This document shows, in pieces, positions 1-12,306 of a stretch of 64,000 nt of DNA (position 1 is its first letter; the number at the start of each line of letters is the position of its first letter). Where the stretch lies: NCBI RefSeq assembly GCF_009905375.1, contig NC_133652.1, positions 21,401,262 to 21,465,261 on the forward strand, in the 5' to 3' direction. The DNA comes from Apium graveolens. Lineage: Eukaryota > Streptophyta > Magnoliopsida > Apiales > Apiaceae. The notes beneath the pieces are model-generated. The model was not told the origin of the DNA, did no database searches, and saw only the letters and a program-made list of their open reading frames with translations. The position numbers were made by a program, and so were the translations under genes.

Positions 1-2276
1 ATTTTAGTGATATGACAAATTTATTTGAAAAAATAAATATACTCAGTTTGTTATTTTAGCAGTCAACTAGTAGTTGATAAGTTCTTCTAACTAGCGTTCA
101 GTACCATATTGGCGTTTCGATTTTTTAAAAATGATATAACCATACGGATGTTAAGATCTATATGTTCTAGTGACATGAATATTCTTTTGAAAATAAATAA
201 ATTTATTTTTTGTTATTTTAAGAATCAACCCATTGTTTGAATAGTACTTCTAACTAATATTTATTCTTGTATTCATGTTTCGATTTTTTAAAGCATTTAT
301 GAATGATCCAACCGTATGTATGTCATGATCTATATAATTTAGTTATATGACAAATTTATTATAAAAAAATAAATATACTCGATTTGTTAGTTTAGCAGTC
401 AACTAGTAGTTTGACCGGTTCTTCAGACTTGCATTTAGTACCATATTGATGTTTCGGTTTTTTAATAAATATTTAAAAATGATCCAACTATACGGATGTT
501 AAGATCTATATGTTATAGTGACATAAAAATTCTTTTGACAATAAATAAATTTATTTTGTTTGTTATTTTAACAATCAACCAATTGTTTGAATAGTACTTC
601 TAACTAGTGTTTATTCCCATATTCATGTTTCGATTTTTTTAAAAGTATTTATGAATGATCGAACCGTACAGATGTCAAGATCTATATATTTTAGTTATGT
701 GATATATTTATTATAAAAAAATAAATGTACTCGGTTTGTTAGTTTAGCAGTCAACCAGTAGTTTGATCAGTTCTTTTGACGTACGTTTAGTACCATATTG
801 ATGTTTCGATTTTTAAAAAAATATATAAAAATAATACAAATGTAAAGATTTATATGCTATAGTGACATGAAAATTCATTGGAAAATAAATAAATTTATTT
901 GGTTTGTTATTTTAACAATCAACCAATTATTTGAATAATATTTTTAACTAATATTTAGTTCAATATTCATGTTTCGATTTTCGTAAAAGTATTTATGAAT
1001 GAGCTAACCGTACGAATGTCAAGATCTATATATTTTGGTGATATGAAAAATTGATTAGAAAAAAAATAAATGTATTCGGTTTGTTAGTTTAGCAGTCAAC
1101 CAATAGTTTGACCAGCTCTTCTCACTAGCGTTTAGTACCATACTGATATTTCAATTTTTAAAAAAATATTTAAAAATGATCCAAACGTACGGATGTTAAG
1201 ATCTATATGTTCTAATGACATGAAAATTCTTTTGAAAATAAATAAATTTATTTTGTTTGTTATTTTAACAATCAACCAATTATTTGAATATTACTTTTAA
1301 CTAGTGTTTATTCTCGTATTCATGTTTCGATTTTTTCAAATGTATATATGAATGATCCAACCGTACGGATTTCAAGATCTATATATTTTATTTATATAAA
1401 AAATTTATTATAAAAAAATGTACTCGGTTTGTTAGTTTAGCAGTCAACCAGTAGTTTGACCAGTTCTTCTGACTTGCGTTTGGTACTGATGCCAATTTTT
1501 TTAAAATATTTTATGAATGATCCAACCATATGGATGTCAAGATATATATATATCTTAGTGATATGAAAAAAAATTAGGATTATAAATAAATGTGCTATAT
1601 TAACAGTCAACCAGTTATTTGACCAGTACTTTTTACTAGCTTTTAGTCTCATATTGATGTTTTATTTTTATTTTTAAGAAATATTTATAAATGTCAACCT
1701 TAGGGATATCAAGATCTATAAATTTTAGTCATATGACAAAATTTTTTTAAAAAAATAAATTTATTTTCCTTGTTATTTTAACAATCAACCAATGGTTTGA
1801 ATAATACTTCCAACTATTATTCAGTCCCATTTTCATATTTCTATTTTTTTAAAAAACTTTATGAATGATCCAACCATATGAATGTTAAGATCTATATATT
1901 TCGGTGATATGATAAAATTATTAGAAAAAATAAATGTATTCGGTTTGCTATTTTAATAGTCAACCGGTAGTTTAACTTGTTCTTCTCAATAACGTTTAAT
2001 CCCACATTGATGTTTCGATTTTTTAAAAAAATATTTATAAATTATCCAACCAGAGAGATGTTAAGATCTATATATCTTAGTAACATAACAAAACTTTTTG
2101 AAAAACATAAATTTATTTTGTTTATTTTTTAACAATCAACCAATTGTTTAAAATAGTACTTCTAACTGGTGGTTATTCCCATATTGTTGTTTCAATTTTT
2201 TATTTTTTTTATAAATGATCCAACTGTACGGATATTAAGATCTATATATTTTAGTGATATGATAATATTTTTGGAA

Positions 2277-2315
<39 letters not shown>

Positions 2316-2395
2316 GTTTGCTACTTTTAACAGTCAACCAGTAGTTTGACTAGTCCTTTTTACTAGTATTTGGTCCTATACTGATATTTCGTTTT
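1..2395. repeat. Satellite-like tandem array, ~175 bp monomer, alternating A/B dimer
   Basis: The landmark 'aagatctatat' recurs near 155, 327, 503, 679, 847, 1023, 1200, 1376, 1541, 1713, 1889, 2065 and 2239, so the spacing is 165-177 bp over about 13 monomers. Two monomer types alternate: one carries 'agcagtcaac..agtagtttgac', the other 'aacaatcaaccaattgtttgaatagtac'-like sequence. The higher-order unit is therefore about 350 bp. The array begins before the window, decays after about 2,250, has an (AT)n run at 2,280-2,312, and stops near 2,395. No coding potential was seen. It may be a true satellite or an internal array of the CACTA element that ends at 3,998. Confidence 0.85.
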
Positions 2396-2469
2396 TTAAA
2401 TATTTAATTTAATTTTTAATAATTGCACTCACATTAAAAATTAAAAAAAAATCGTTAAACCCCATTACC

Positions 2470-3998
2470 TACCTATATTAGTTGTAGTTTCACTAAAATT
2501 TTAAACATGAAAGCAAGATCAAAAATTTTAAATTTGGAGCGAAACCAAAAATTCAAAAGAAAAAATCCAACTCAAAACCTACCAATATTGGTACGAAATG
2601 AACTTTAGTTTCACGAAAATTTCAAACATGGAGCCAAAATCAAAAAATTTCAAATACGAAGCCAAAACCAAAAATTCAAAATTTTCGCCAAATTCAAAAC
2701 CTACCAATATTGGTTGGGAAATGAACCTTAATTTCACAAAAATTTCAAATGTGGAGCCAAAATAAAAAATGAAAATTTCAAATACAGAGCCAAAATTAAA
2801 CCCAAAAATTTGAAATTTGTGCCCGAACCCATAAGCTACCAATATTGTTAGGAAATAGGTGACTTGAACCTATAAACCACTATCTTACTCTTTTCACTTT
2901 CAATTTCATCTATTCCACCAAAATTTCATTTTACAATTTCTCCATCCTCTTCTTTTCTTTTGGTAAAAATCTTCATCTTGTTCTTTTTAACCATCTCTTA
3001 TATATGTATGCATTTCAATATTTTTAACATATTTTTGATCTTGATTCGTTTATGTAATTATTTCTTAGTTTTTTACTACATATATTAATTGTTCATGTGT
3101 GTTAATGACTGCTAACATTTATTTACTCTTCTTATGTAGATTGTACTCACTCGAGACCAAGGAAATGAAACAAATAAAGACGAAAATGGAAAAATCACAA
3201 AGAATGTACGCAAATGATTCAACAACGATAATGAAGAAATTACAAAGAATGAAGACAAATGATTCAACAATGATGAGAACTTGAAGATGATTAGTCTAAA
3301 CTTTTGAAACATCTATTAATTTTTGTAATGAATTATTATTTCTAATGTGCAATTATCATGGAAATGTAAATTTTTCTTTTTTATGTTATAATGGTGATAT
3401 ATCCGGATTGTGGTTTATGATGAATTTTTCAATTTTGGTTATTTTTGTATGCTTATGATTTAGCTATTAATTTATGTACAACTTATTCTACATTGATATC
3501 AATGAAATAATTTTTATATAAAAAACATGTCCAACATTTCCTACCATATTCAAGCCATTTCCTACCACATTCAAGGTATTTCCAACCAAATTCAAGCTAA
3601 ATAGTGGTAGGAAATGATTGGTAGAAATGCTGATATTCATGTCTTCTGACATAAAACCTACCATTCGTCAATCAAAAACTACCAATTATGGTAAGAAATA
3701 CTCACTAAAAACCTACCAATTCTGGTAAGCAAAAGGTCTTTTCGGTGTAAATTGTCACATGGCAGGATACGTGGCTGGACACGTGGATGAGTCCACATGC
3801 CAACTCATCGACCTGGCCCCAATTTGTATGACGTGGCAGCTGATATGGAAGGTGGGACCATTTGAGATACAAGCACCAATTTCTACCAAGTAGTAATTCC
3901 GACCTGAGTATTTCCCACCAAGCGCGTTGGTAGAAATTGACCCCTTTTCCTACCAGATTTGGGTCATTTTGTACGAAATGGTCGTTTTTCTTGTAGTG
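2470..3998. mobile_element. CACTA (En/Spm) transposon end with subterminal repeats
   Basis: The boundary at 3,998 reads, on the minus strand, CACTACAAGAAAAACGAC, the classic CACTA terminus. Inside it are many short motifs of the type 'ctaccaat..ttggtaggaaatg' in both orientations (near 2,578, 2,700, 2,833, 3,540-3,620, 3,655-3,730), as expected of subterminal transposase-binding repeats. From about 2,490 to 2,860 a degenerate unit of roughly 122-131 bp repeats three times. No transposase exons are visible, and the other terminus is not in the window or not recognised, so the left boundary is a guess. Confidence 0.75.
3980..3998 (-). repeat. CACTA terminal inverted repeat
   Basis: The reverse complement begins CACTACAAGAAAAACGACC, matching the consensus start of plant CACTA elements. 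The three bases after 3,998 (atc) would be one side of a 3 bp target duplication; the other side cannot be tested here. Confidence 0.8.
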
Positions 3999-4019
3999 AT
4001 CACACATATTTGAAAAATC

Positions 4020-4640
4020 TTCATTCTATATATATTTGTTGAAATTTGTTTTTCCTTCTTATTTTGAAAATGTTAGTGGCAACTTATCTTTCTTTTGTAT
4101 TTCGAATAAATTAAAATAGGTTTTAATTATTATAAGTATTTTTCGTTTCGAATATGTCAGTAGCAATTTTTTTTATTTTGAATAGATTAAAATAACTTTT
4201 AATAATTATAACCTTACCTAAAATTTAGGACTTTACACTAGAGAGCCGACGAAATGCAAAATAATTTTTTTTAAAAAAAAAGAACGTTACGATAAATAAT
4301 ATTAAAGATTTGTACGTGAAAGGTCTATCGACTTCTTTTAAGTTTTAACTCCATGGTCACGGGTCCTTCATGTCTGTTTGTATGCATGGAATTGTTTAAA
4401 TATCATCATTTTCGAATAATTTTCATTTATATATAGTTGTTGTAATTTATTTTTTCTTTTGTATTTCGAATATGTTAGTATTAACTTATTTTTCTTTTCT
4501 ATTTCGAATAAATTAAAATAAGTTTTAATTATTATAAATCTTTTCCATTTCGTATATGTTAGTAACAAACTTTTTTTCTTTTCTATTTTGAATAATTTGA
4601 AAAAAGTTTTTATTATTATAAGTTTTGAATAGAATTTAAT
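4020..4640. repeat. Degenerate tandem AT-rich repeat
   Basis: A unit resembling 'tttcgaataaattaaaata' followed by 'agttttaattattataa' recurs at about 4,100, 4,180, 4,500 and 4,590, interrupted by 4,230-4,430. From 4,640 to 5,208 the DNA is AT-rich with further diverged short repeats ('ctaaatatttattatc', 'attaattcgaatg') that recur at 11,880-12,150. No gene is visible. Confidence 0.55.
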
Positions 4641-5208
4641 AAAATTCTACTTCTATATAAACTTGAATTTTATTTCTAATTTATATGAACTTGGATTTTA
4701 TTTTCTAAATTATGGAACTAAAATAAGGAAATTATATACTCTATATAAATTTGGATTTTATTTCTACTTCTACATGAATTTGAATTTTATTTTCTAAAAT
4801 ATAGGAGCTAAATAAGGAAGTTCCAATTTTTTAGTGACTTCAAATTTAAATAGGAAATTACGATTTAAAGTTATTAGAGAAAAATGTAAAAATTTGTTTA
4901 AATAAATACTAAGTAGGATTGACTTCTAATTATTTATTATTTTTCCTTTTAATTCGAAATGATTCAAATGAACAAATTCCAAATACGATTGATTTCTAAA
5001 TATTTATTATCTTCCCTATTAATTCGAATTAATTCAAGTAAAAATTCTAAATATGATTGACTTATAAATATTTATTATATTTCCTATTAATTCAAATGTA
5101 TAAAGGAAAAATTATTTTTATTGACTTAAAATTGAGAAGGTCTAGAAAAATAGATAAATAATTTTCGAACGATTCTGGAGCTCCTCGGGATTTTCCTTTA
5201 TATATATA

Positions 5209-5238
5209 CTAGTCGACAAAGCCGCGCTACGTAGCGGC
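5209..5238 (-). mobile_element. Helitron-like 3' terminus (hairpin plus CTAG)
   Basis: Read on the minus strand there is a GC-rich hairpin (GCCGC, loop, GCGGC; plus-strand 5,221-5,238), then about 8 nt, then CTAG followed by T. This is the standard Helitron 3' end inserted between A and T. The element would extend to higher coordinates and be interrupted by the Copia insertion at 5,252. A related terminus occurs at 12,307. No Rep/helicase gene was found, so it would be non-autonomous; the 5' TC end was not located. Confidence 0.5.
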
Positions 5239-5251
5239 CCTAAAATTATTT

Positions 5252-5844
5252 TGTTAGATATATTTGATAATATCATGGCTAATATGATTTATGTTTAGTT
5301 TTTCAGATCTTACTTAAACAGAATAAATCAGTACTTACAGGAAGTCAGGACTTAAGGATATCAGTACTTATATTATCAGGAGATAATCATCAGAAGATGG
5401 ATATCAGAACTTAAGTGCTGAAGGACGTTCAGATAAGGACAGTAGCTGATTAAAGGAAAGAAGATCGAGATAAACATAAGAAGAGATATGCATGAAGAAG
5501 GAATTCTATAAAGAATAGAATACTTGGAAGAAAAGATATTTGATTGATATATTTTAGGAAGCAGAATTATATTCCATATCAATTAGCGATTATCTTGTAA
5601 CTATGTAGTATATAAACACAGACATAGGGTTTACACTATAAGTGTTAATATATTCGAGAAGATTATTCGTAGTAACCCTAGCAGCTCTCGTGATATTTGT
5701 TCATCACTGAGAGGTAACAGTTCCATACTGTAACAGAGTTTATTGTTTTAATAAAGTTTGTTTTCTGTTACTTGAGATATTAAAGTTCGATTAGATTGTA
5801 CTTTACACTGTATTCACCCCCTCTACAGTGTGTGTGACCTAACA
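5252..5844 (+). repeat. 5' LTR of Copia element
   Basis: Starts TGTTAGATATATTTG and ends GACCTAACA; it is matched by 10,005-10,597. A TATA-like 'gtagtatataaacac' lies at about 5,606-5,620, and the T-rich 'ttttaataaagttt' near 5,746 could serve in 3' end formation. Confidence 0.93.
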
Positions 5845-5846
5845 AG

Positions 5847-5860
5847 TGGTATCAGAGCCA
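5847..5860 (+). other. Primer binding site (initiator tRNA-Met type)
   Basis: TGGTATCAGAGCCA lies two bases after the 5' LTR. This is the complement of the 3' end of plant initiator methionine tRNA, the usual Copia primer, and it fixes the element's orientation as plus. Confidence 0.9.
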
Positions 5861-5900
5861 ATCTGTTAACGCACATACAGTTTAAGATCCAAACACAATC

Positions 5901-8238
5901 ATGTCTGACACAGAAACTCCAACTAAGCCTACCAAAACTGAAGAACCACCAAAGAAACAAATTCAAAGTCGGTATGAGACCATCAGAGTTCCCATACCGA
6001 GACCATCTGAATATTCTATATGGAAGGTGAGGATGACCATGTTCCTGGAAGCAACAGATCTAGAATATCTTGATAGAATCAAGGAAGGGCCTCACAAATC
6101 AACCAAGCTCGTTGTTGCAGTTACAGGTGAAACAGCAAAGACCGTACCAAAGGAGAAGAGTGATTATACTGCTGAAGATATAGCATCAATTGCTAAGGAT
6201 GCTAAGGTATGACACTTACTGCATAGTGCCATTGATAATGTAATGTCAAATAGGGTAATTAACTGCAAAACTGCTAAGGAGATATGGGATGCTCTGGAAA
6301 CAAGGTGTCAGGGAACCGATACAATTAAGAAGAACATGAAGACAATACTCACTCAAGAGTATGAACACTTTGACTCAAAGGCTAATGAGTCATTGACTGA
6401 TTTATATGATAGATTTGTCAAACTCTTGAATGATTTGTCATTGGTTGATAAGGAGTATGAACTTGAAGATTCAAACCTTAAATTCCTGTTAGCTCTTCCT
6501 GAATGCTGGGATTTGAAGGCAACAACAATAAGAGACAACTACAATCTTGATGAAACAACTCTTGATGAAATTTATGGAATGCTCAAGACTCATGAACTTG
6601 AGATGGAACAAAGAAGCAAGAGGAAAGGAGGAAAGTCAAGGACAGTTGCTCTTTAAGGCTGAAGAAGAATTCCCCAAGGCAGTTACCTCAAGGAAAGACA
6701 AGGGTAAAGCTCTTTTCACAAAGTCTGATACTGAGTCATCAAGTTCTGAAAGTGATGATGACTCGGATTCTGAAAGCTTGCCTGAGGCTGATGCTGATGA
6801 GGAGATGATGAAGTTGTGTGCTCTTATGGTGAAAGGGATCACAAAGATTGCATACAGGAAGTTCAGGAAGGGAAAGAAGTTTTCCATGAAAGGCACAAGT
6901 TCTAATAAGAAGAATTTCAGAAGATCTGAGGGCAGAGGAGAAAAGTCTGATAGAGGAGATTATACCAATGTCAAATGCTATAACTGTGGTGAGAAAGGCC
7001 ACATATCTCCTGATTGCAAGAAAGTAAAGAGTGACAAAGGCAAGGCTCTTGTCACAAAGAAGAAAAGCTGGACAGACACCTCAGACTCTGAAATTGAGGA
7101 GAACTATGCGTTGATGGCAAATGCTGATAAAGAAAGTGCTGAGAGCAGTTCTGAAGCTGCTGAAATAAAGGTACCTCAGACTACTTATGCTTTTCATACT
7201 GATGATATTAATGAGTTGAGAAGATATCTTAAAACCATGTTTGTTAATTATAGAGATCAAACTTTAACATGTGAAAGATTAACTTCTGAAAATCTTGCTT
7301 TTAAGAAAAGAAATAATTTCTTAGAAAAAGAGTTAGTTATGTTCCATCAAACTCAGAAGGATAGAGATGATGCTTTTTATGTTAGGGATGAAGTGCTAAA
7401 AATGAATGAATCTCTAAAAACTGAGTTAGAAAAGGAAAAAGAGATTATCAGGACTTGGACTAACTCTGGCAGAACAACTCAGAATTTGCTAAGTAGTGAA
7501 AATTGGAAAGAGGGATTAGGTTATGGAGATGATAAGAATGATAAAGGAACTGTAGAAATTAAGCTTGTTGCTAAGCAAAAGCCAAAATTAAAACCTGTTA
7601 AGTTTGTAACTGTAAAGTCTGATAATGCGAAATTAGAAGTTAAAGAGGAATTAACTTCTGACAAACTAAAACAGGAAAAGACAGTTGAAGTAAACATAGG
7701 CTTAATGACTAAGAAGCAGCTTAAGCATAAGCTGAAAGATGTTAAGAATGCAAATAAGGTAAAATCACCTAGGAAAAATAGGAATGGAAAGGAAGGTGTG
7801 AATAAAAGCAATGATTATAGGCCTGTTCCTGATGCTCCTAGGAAAACGTGTCATAACTGTGGAAGTTCTAACCATCTGGCTTCTTTTTGCAGGAAGAATA
7901 AGAACATAAACTCCTTACCTTCAAAATCAGGAGTTAAGAGTCAGTCTGTTAGATATAAACCACAAAATCCTTGTTTTCATTGTGGTAGTTTATGGCATTC
8001 CATTTATACTTGTAAGGAATATCATAGTTTGTACTATGATTATTATCAAATAAAACCTTCTTTGAAGAAAGTTTCCATTGTTCCTTCTAGTGTAAATTCT
8101 GATTCAAAGTCTGATAGTGTAAGTTCTAAAAAGAAAAATGTTAACATAAACTTTGATGCTAAATCCGCTGCAAATGTTAACAAACTTGATAAGACCAAAG
8201 GATCCAAGCAAGTCTGGGTCCTTAAAACTAATCATTAG
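5901..8238 (+). pseudogene. Copia gag, broken
   Basis: The ATG at 5,901 opens a gag beginning MSDTETPTKPTK. The next stretch matches UBN2-type Copia gag (YSIWKVRMTMFLEATD, then KTAKEIWDALETRCQG). An in-frame TGA at 6,210-6,212 breaks it, but the same frame reopens at once and runs to a TAA at 6,654-6,656. An apparent one-base insertion there shifts the reading to the next frame, which continues to TAG at 8,236. The later part has an acidic Ser-rich stretch, a CCHC zinc knuckle (CYNCGEKGHISPDC, about 6,977-7,018), and two more CX2CX4HX4C knuckles (about 7,850-7,890 and 7,972-8,013). Three knuckles and nearly 780 codons make this a long gag, as in SIRE-type elements. Confidence 0.88.
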
Positions 8239-8250
8239 TGGTCTTTGTGA

Positions 8251-8745
8251 TTGCAGGACAACAGGAAAAATATTCTAGTTCTGGACAGTGGATGTTCAGG
8301 ACATATGGCTGGAAATAAAGCCCTGCTATCAGACTTTGTGGAGAAAGCTGGCCCAAGTGTTTCTTATGGAGATGGCAATATTGGAAAAACATTGGGATAT
8401 GGCAATATTAATCTTGGGAATGTCATCATTAAAGAAGTAGCTCTGGTCTCATGACTTAAACACAATCTGCTGAGTATAAGCCAAATCTGTGACAGAGGTT
8501 ATCATGTTGATTTCTTTGAAGAACACTGTGAAGTTGTGAGTAAATCCAAAGGCAAAGTTGTTCTAAAAGGATACAGGCGTGGTAACATTTATGAAGCTAG
8601 GCTTTCAACAAGTATTGATAGTTCTGCAATCTGTCTGATGAGTAGAGCATCAATTGAAGAAAGCTGGAATTGGCACAAGAAACTCTCTCATTTAAATTTC
8701 AACAATATAAATGAACTAGTCAAGAAAGATCTTGTGAGAGGACAA
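8251..8745 (+). pseudogene. Copia protease and GAG-pre-integrase remnant
   Basis: In the same frame as the end of gag but separated by stops at 8,236 and 8,248. It shows the aspartic protease signature LDSGCSGHMAGNK at about 8,281, then a stop at 8,452-8,454 inside the protease. Past the stop the frame continues with LLSISQICDRGYHVDF and the GAG-pre-integrase motif WNWHKKLSHLNFNNI (about 8,668-8,712). After DLVRG (about 8,740) homology ends: the HHCC finger, DDE core, reverse transcriptase and RNase H are absent. Confidence 0.85.
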
Positions 8746-9800
8746 ATACTGAAGCAACATTGGCTAAATCACAACCACAGATAGATCCAAGATCCAAGGG
8801 TAAAGAAAAGGTTGGTGAACCTATCAAGGTTTATGTGCCTCCTGAGAATGAAGAAATCACTGATGAAAATGATGATCTTGCTCTGACTTCAAGAAAAGTT
8901 CTTAAAACAACCTCTGAAATGGCTCAAGTTGTTCAGAGTCAAGAGACAGTAAGTTCTGATATTTCAAAGAAGCAAGTAACCTCTGACATAGCTCAAGTTA
9001 ACTTGATATCAGAAGATAGATCAAAGACACTCCTACCAGGATTCACTAAAGCAAAACAGACTCAACCTTTGAAGACTGCTGCAAGTGGTTTTGAAGCAAG
9101 AGTAGTTACTGGAAAGGAAGCAAGAGATAAAACTGGATTGGGAAGTGCTGATGAAAGAAGAATACAGAACACTACCAATGATCCAACTTCCTTGAGTGAA
9201 CCAGGTATTGGAGCGACTCCTGAGAGATTGAATCAACTGGAATCTGTACAAATGGTTTACCATACCTACTTGAAAGAACACATCTTGTTGTACTTCATGA
9301 AAGATGGTAAGGTTTATCATATAAGGCAAAATGTCATTCCATTGAAGTATTTTGAAGAATTGGAGCATGTACTATTCTTACTTCAAGTGGATGACAGATT
9401 GACAGGAAGTGCTGCAAACTATTTGAAGGATCAGATTCAGAGACAGAAAAGGCTTTATTCTGTTAAGTCTGACAGTACATATGTTCCAAAGTACAGAGAT
9501 CACAAGGGTGATATAGTTGAAATGAAGCCCAACACTGCTAAAATTATAACTACCTTTCGGGGTTACAGGGCTGTGGAATTCAATCTTGAGTCTGATAAAG
9601 CTTATTTGATCAGACTAGATCAGGATATAAGTAAAGCAAAGATTAATGATCTCAGGGCTGCAATCTTTCAAATTGGTGAAGATAATGCAGAGCTTAAAGA
9701 TGCTAGAAGGAGGATGATTGATGAACTTAGATATGCTGAGAGATGTTTGTTGAAGAACTATCTCAGAACAACTCCTGATATCAGAGAGATCAGAAGATGA
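8745..9800 (+). pseudogene. Third ORF of the Copia element (env-like position)
   Basis: An open frame of about 346 residues ends at 9,800, just before the polypurine tract. No ATG opens it; the frame enters through the deletion junction with pol, so its real start is lost. The N-terminal part is polar (SQPQIDPRSKGKEKVGEP, Ser/Thr/Gln-rich). The C-terminal part is charged and probably helical, including a stretch near FQIGEDNAELKDARRR. I see no membrane segment. The position between pol and the 3' LTR is that of the env-like ORF of SIRE-type Copia elements; its function is unknown. Confidence 0.6.
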
Positions 9801-9990
9801 AGCCAAGTCAAGATCTACAACTGATTAAATTCTGATATTTGTACGGACTGAAGTTGTTATCAGAAGTTAAATGTTGGTAAAGCTTTAAGGATTGTAAGTT
9901 GTAGTTATCTAGTCTAATTCTCATGCATTTGTACTTAATGTTTTTGACATCATCAAATATCTGTTAAACTTGTATATTATGCTAATTTAC

Positions 9991-10004
9991 AAGTTGGGGG
10001 AGAT
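9991..10004 (+). other. Polypurine tract of Copia element
   Basis: AAGTTGGGGGAGAT directly abuts the 3' LTR start (TGTTAG at 10,005). This is the expected plus-strand primer. Confidence 0.85.
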
Positions 10005-10597
10005 TGTTAGATATATTTGATAATGTCATGACTAATATGATTTATGTTTAGTTTTTCAGATCTTAGTTAAACAAAATAAATCAGTACTTACTGGAAGTCA
10101 GGACTTAAGGATATCAGTACTTATATTATCAGGAGATAATCATCAGAAGATGGATTTCAGAACTTAAGTGCTGAAGGACGTTCAGATAAGGACAATAGCT
10201 GATTAAAGGAAAGAAGATCGAGATAAACATAAGAAGAGATATGCATGAAGAAGGAATTCTATAAAGAATAGAATACTTGGAAGAAAAGATATTTGATTGA
10301 TATATTTTAGGAAGCAGAATTATATTCCATATCAATTAGCGATTATCTTGTAATTGTGTAGTATATAAACACAGACATAGGGTTTACACTATAAGTGTTA
10401 ATATATTCGAGAAGATTATTCGTAGTAACCCTAGCAGCTCTCGTGATATTTGTTCATCACTGAGAGGTAACAGTTCCATACTGTAACAGAGTTTATTATT
10501 TTAATAAAGTTTGTTTTCTGTTACTTGAGATATTAAAGTTCGATTAGATTGTACTTTACACTGTATTCACCCCCTCTACAGTGTGTGTGACCTAACA
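10005..10597 (+). repeat. 3' LTR of Copia element
   Basis: Same length as the 5' LTR with about ten substitutions by eye (for example in the first 50 bp and near 10,170 and 10,355). Followed by the target duplication 'tattt'. Confidence 0.93.
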
Positions 10598-10651
10598 TAT
10601 TTAGTTTACAAAACTTTCATATCAAGATTATTTATGAAAATCATAAACTAT

Positions 10652-11098
10652 TAGGGCTGAGTAAAATCAAACCGAAATAAAAAAAGCCGAACAGTGCCAG
10701 TTCTTTTAAAAAATATTTCGGTCCAAATTGAATGTACCAAATTATAAATATTATAATTTTATATATATTCAATTTAAATATATCTTAAAAATTACAATCA
10801 TAATTTTTAATTTTTATTGTATTTATACACTCTAAGAAATCTATGTATCATATTACTATAATTATATTTTAGATTTTATAATTTTCTGTTTAATTTTCAA
10901 TATGATTTTCTTTTTTGAAATTATTTTGGTAAGCTCGATTCAAAACTGGACCGAACCGAATTATTTCGGTTAGATTCAGTTTGGACTGTAATACAACTTA
11001 GGTCCGGTTTAGTCCAAGTAAAATGATAATTAAATTTTTCGGTCTATTCGGTTTGGTCCTGTTTTAGACCGGACCGGCCGAATGCTCGATCAGCCCTA
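10652..11098. mobile_element. hAT-type MITE, 447 bp
   Basis: Terminal inverted repeats TAGGGCTGA (10,652-10,660) and its complement ending at 11,098 are flanked by 8 bp near-duplications, taaactat (10,644-10,651) and taagctat (11,099-11,106). An 8 bp duplication with a TAGGGNTG-type end is the hAT signature. The interior is AT-rich, non-coding and partly self-complementary ('aaccgaa' and 'ttcggtt' motifs). Confidence 0.75.
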
Positions 11099-11106
11099 TA
11101 AGCTAT

Positions 11107-12306
11107 AATAAAATAAATTAATCATATAATTTTTGATACTGATTTTGTGTCTAGTTATGTTAGGTCGGCGCGTGTTACAATATATAATAAAACAAAATTG
11201 TGTACATGTTTCTTCATCATACCAATTCATATCACGTCGTTTTTAGCCGACAAATTAGGCTGACGCCCTTTGTAATAAAAAATTAAGACTAAAAATATGT
11301 ATAGATAGTGTAATTGCACAAAAAAATTGTACCTCAACGTCCGTCCGTAAATGATCTTTTTATAATTATTTTGAATATATTTCAATTATGTTAAACTAAA
11401 TTTTTAATTACAAATTTTGGTATAAAAATCTTATTTATTTTGTTATACCTTTTCTGTTCTGGATATGTAACTTGATTATTTATTTACCTATATTTGGGGA
11501 ACTCAGAAAAAAACATAATCTTTAATAATTAAATTAGAGAAATTCTAGAGAAAAGGTTAAATTTCTAATTATATTATAAAAAAATTTAATGTAAATTTAA
11601 TTTAATAATTGAAGGTGGTTATTCTTAAAAATAAGTGTTTTATCTCTTTCACTTTGCATATATAATACTTTATAAACTCTTTCTCCTCAACAATTCAAAT
11701 TGTTTTATATAAATTATCGTTCCCATAAAAATATGACATGTAGTATTTCGAATAGATAAATATGATTCGTAGTAGAGCTCCTCATATATATCATAATATT
11801 CCTTTATATAATAGGTTTGAACTTCAAAATAAAATATGAATTTACGATTTTAGTTAGTTGAGAAAAACGTAAAATGGGTTTAAACAAATTCTAAATAAGA
11901 TTAAATTCTAAATATTTATTATCTTCATTATTAATTCGAATGTATATACTCCTATATATAATAGGTTGAACTTCAAATTTAATTAGAAAATTAAGGTTTA
12001 AGTTAGTTGAGAAAAATATAAAATTTGTTTAAATATATTCTAAATAGGATTGACTTCTAAATATATAAGTTTTCTCTATTAATTCGATTAAAAAAAATCT
12101 AAATAGGATTTAATTCTAAATATTTATTATCTTCCCTATTAATTCGAATGAATATAAGGAAATTTAATTTTATTGAATTAAAATAGAGAAACTCTAGAAA
12201 AATAAATAAATAATTTTTAGACGATTCTGGAGCTCCCGGGTGTTTTCCTTTATATATATAAAGATATATATATATATATATATTATAATAATAATAATAA
12301 TAAAGA
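11107..12306. other. AT-rich intergenic DNA, continuation of Helitron-like repeat
   Basis: 11,107-11,260 matches, with divergence, 12,390-12,540 ('tttgtgtctagttatgttagg' against 'tttgtgtcatgttttgttagg'). 11,800-12,240 matches 4,850-5,205. These are two diverged direct copies of one repeat separated by the Copia and MITE insertions. No gene is visible; an (AT)n/(ATA)n run lies at 12,252-12,303. Confidence 0.55.

Larger units (their letters stand above)
5252..10597 (+). mobile_element. Copia LTR retrotransposon, internally deleted (SIRE/Maximus-like)
   Basis: A complete insertion of 5,346 bp. Two 593 bp LTRs begin TGTTAGAT and end CCTAACA, and 5 bp duplications 'tattt' flank it at 5,247-5,251 and 10,598-10,602. 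Coding order is Copia type: gag with zinc knuckles, protease, GAG-pre-integrase, then a third ORF. The integrase core, reverse transcriptase and RNase H are missing: the text passes from the GAG-pre-integrase motif (about 8,740) straight into the third ORF. Gag and pol carry several stops and one frameshift, so the copy cannot be autonomous. The LTRs differ at about ten sites by eye, so insertion is fairly old. A large gag plus a third ORF suggests the SIRE/Maximus lineage (family knowledge, not tested). Confidence 0.93.
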
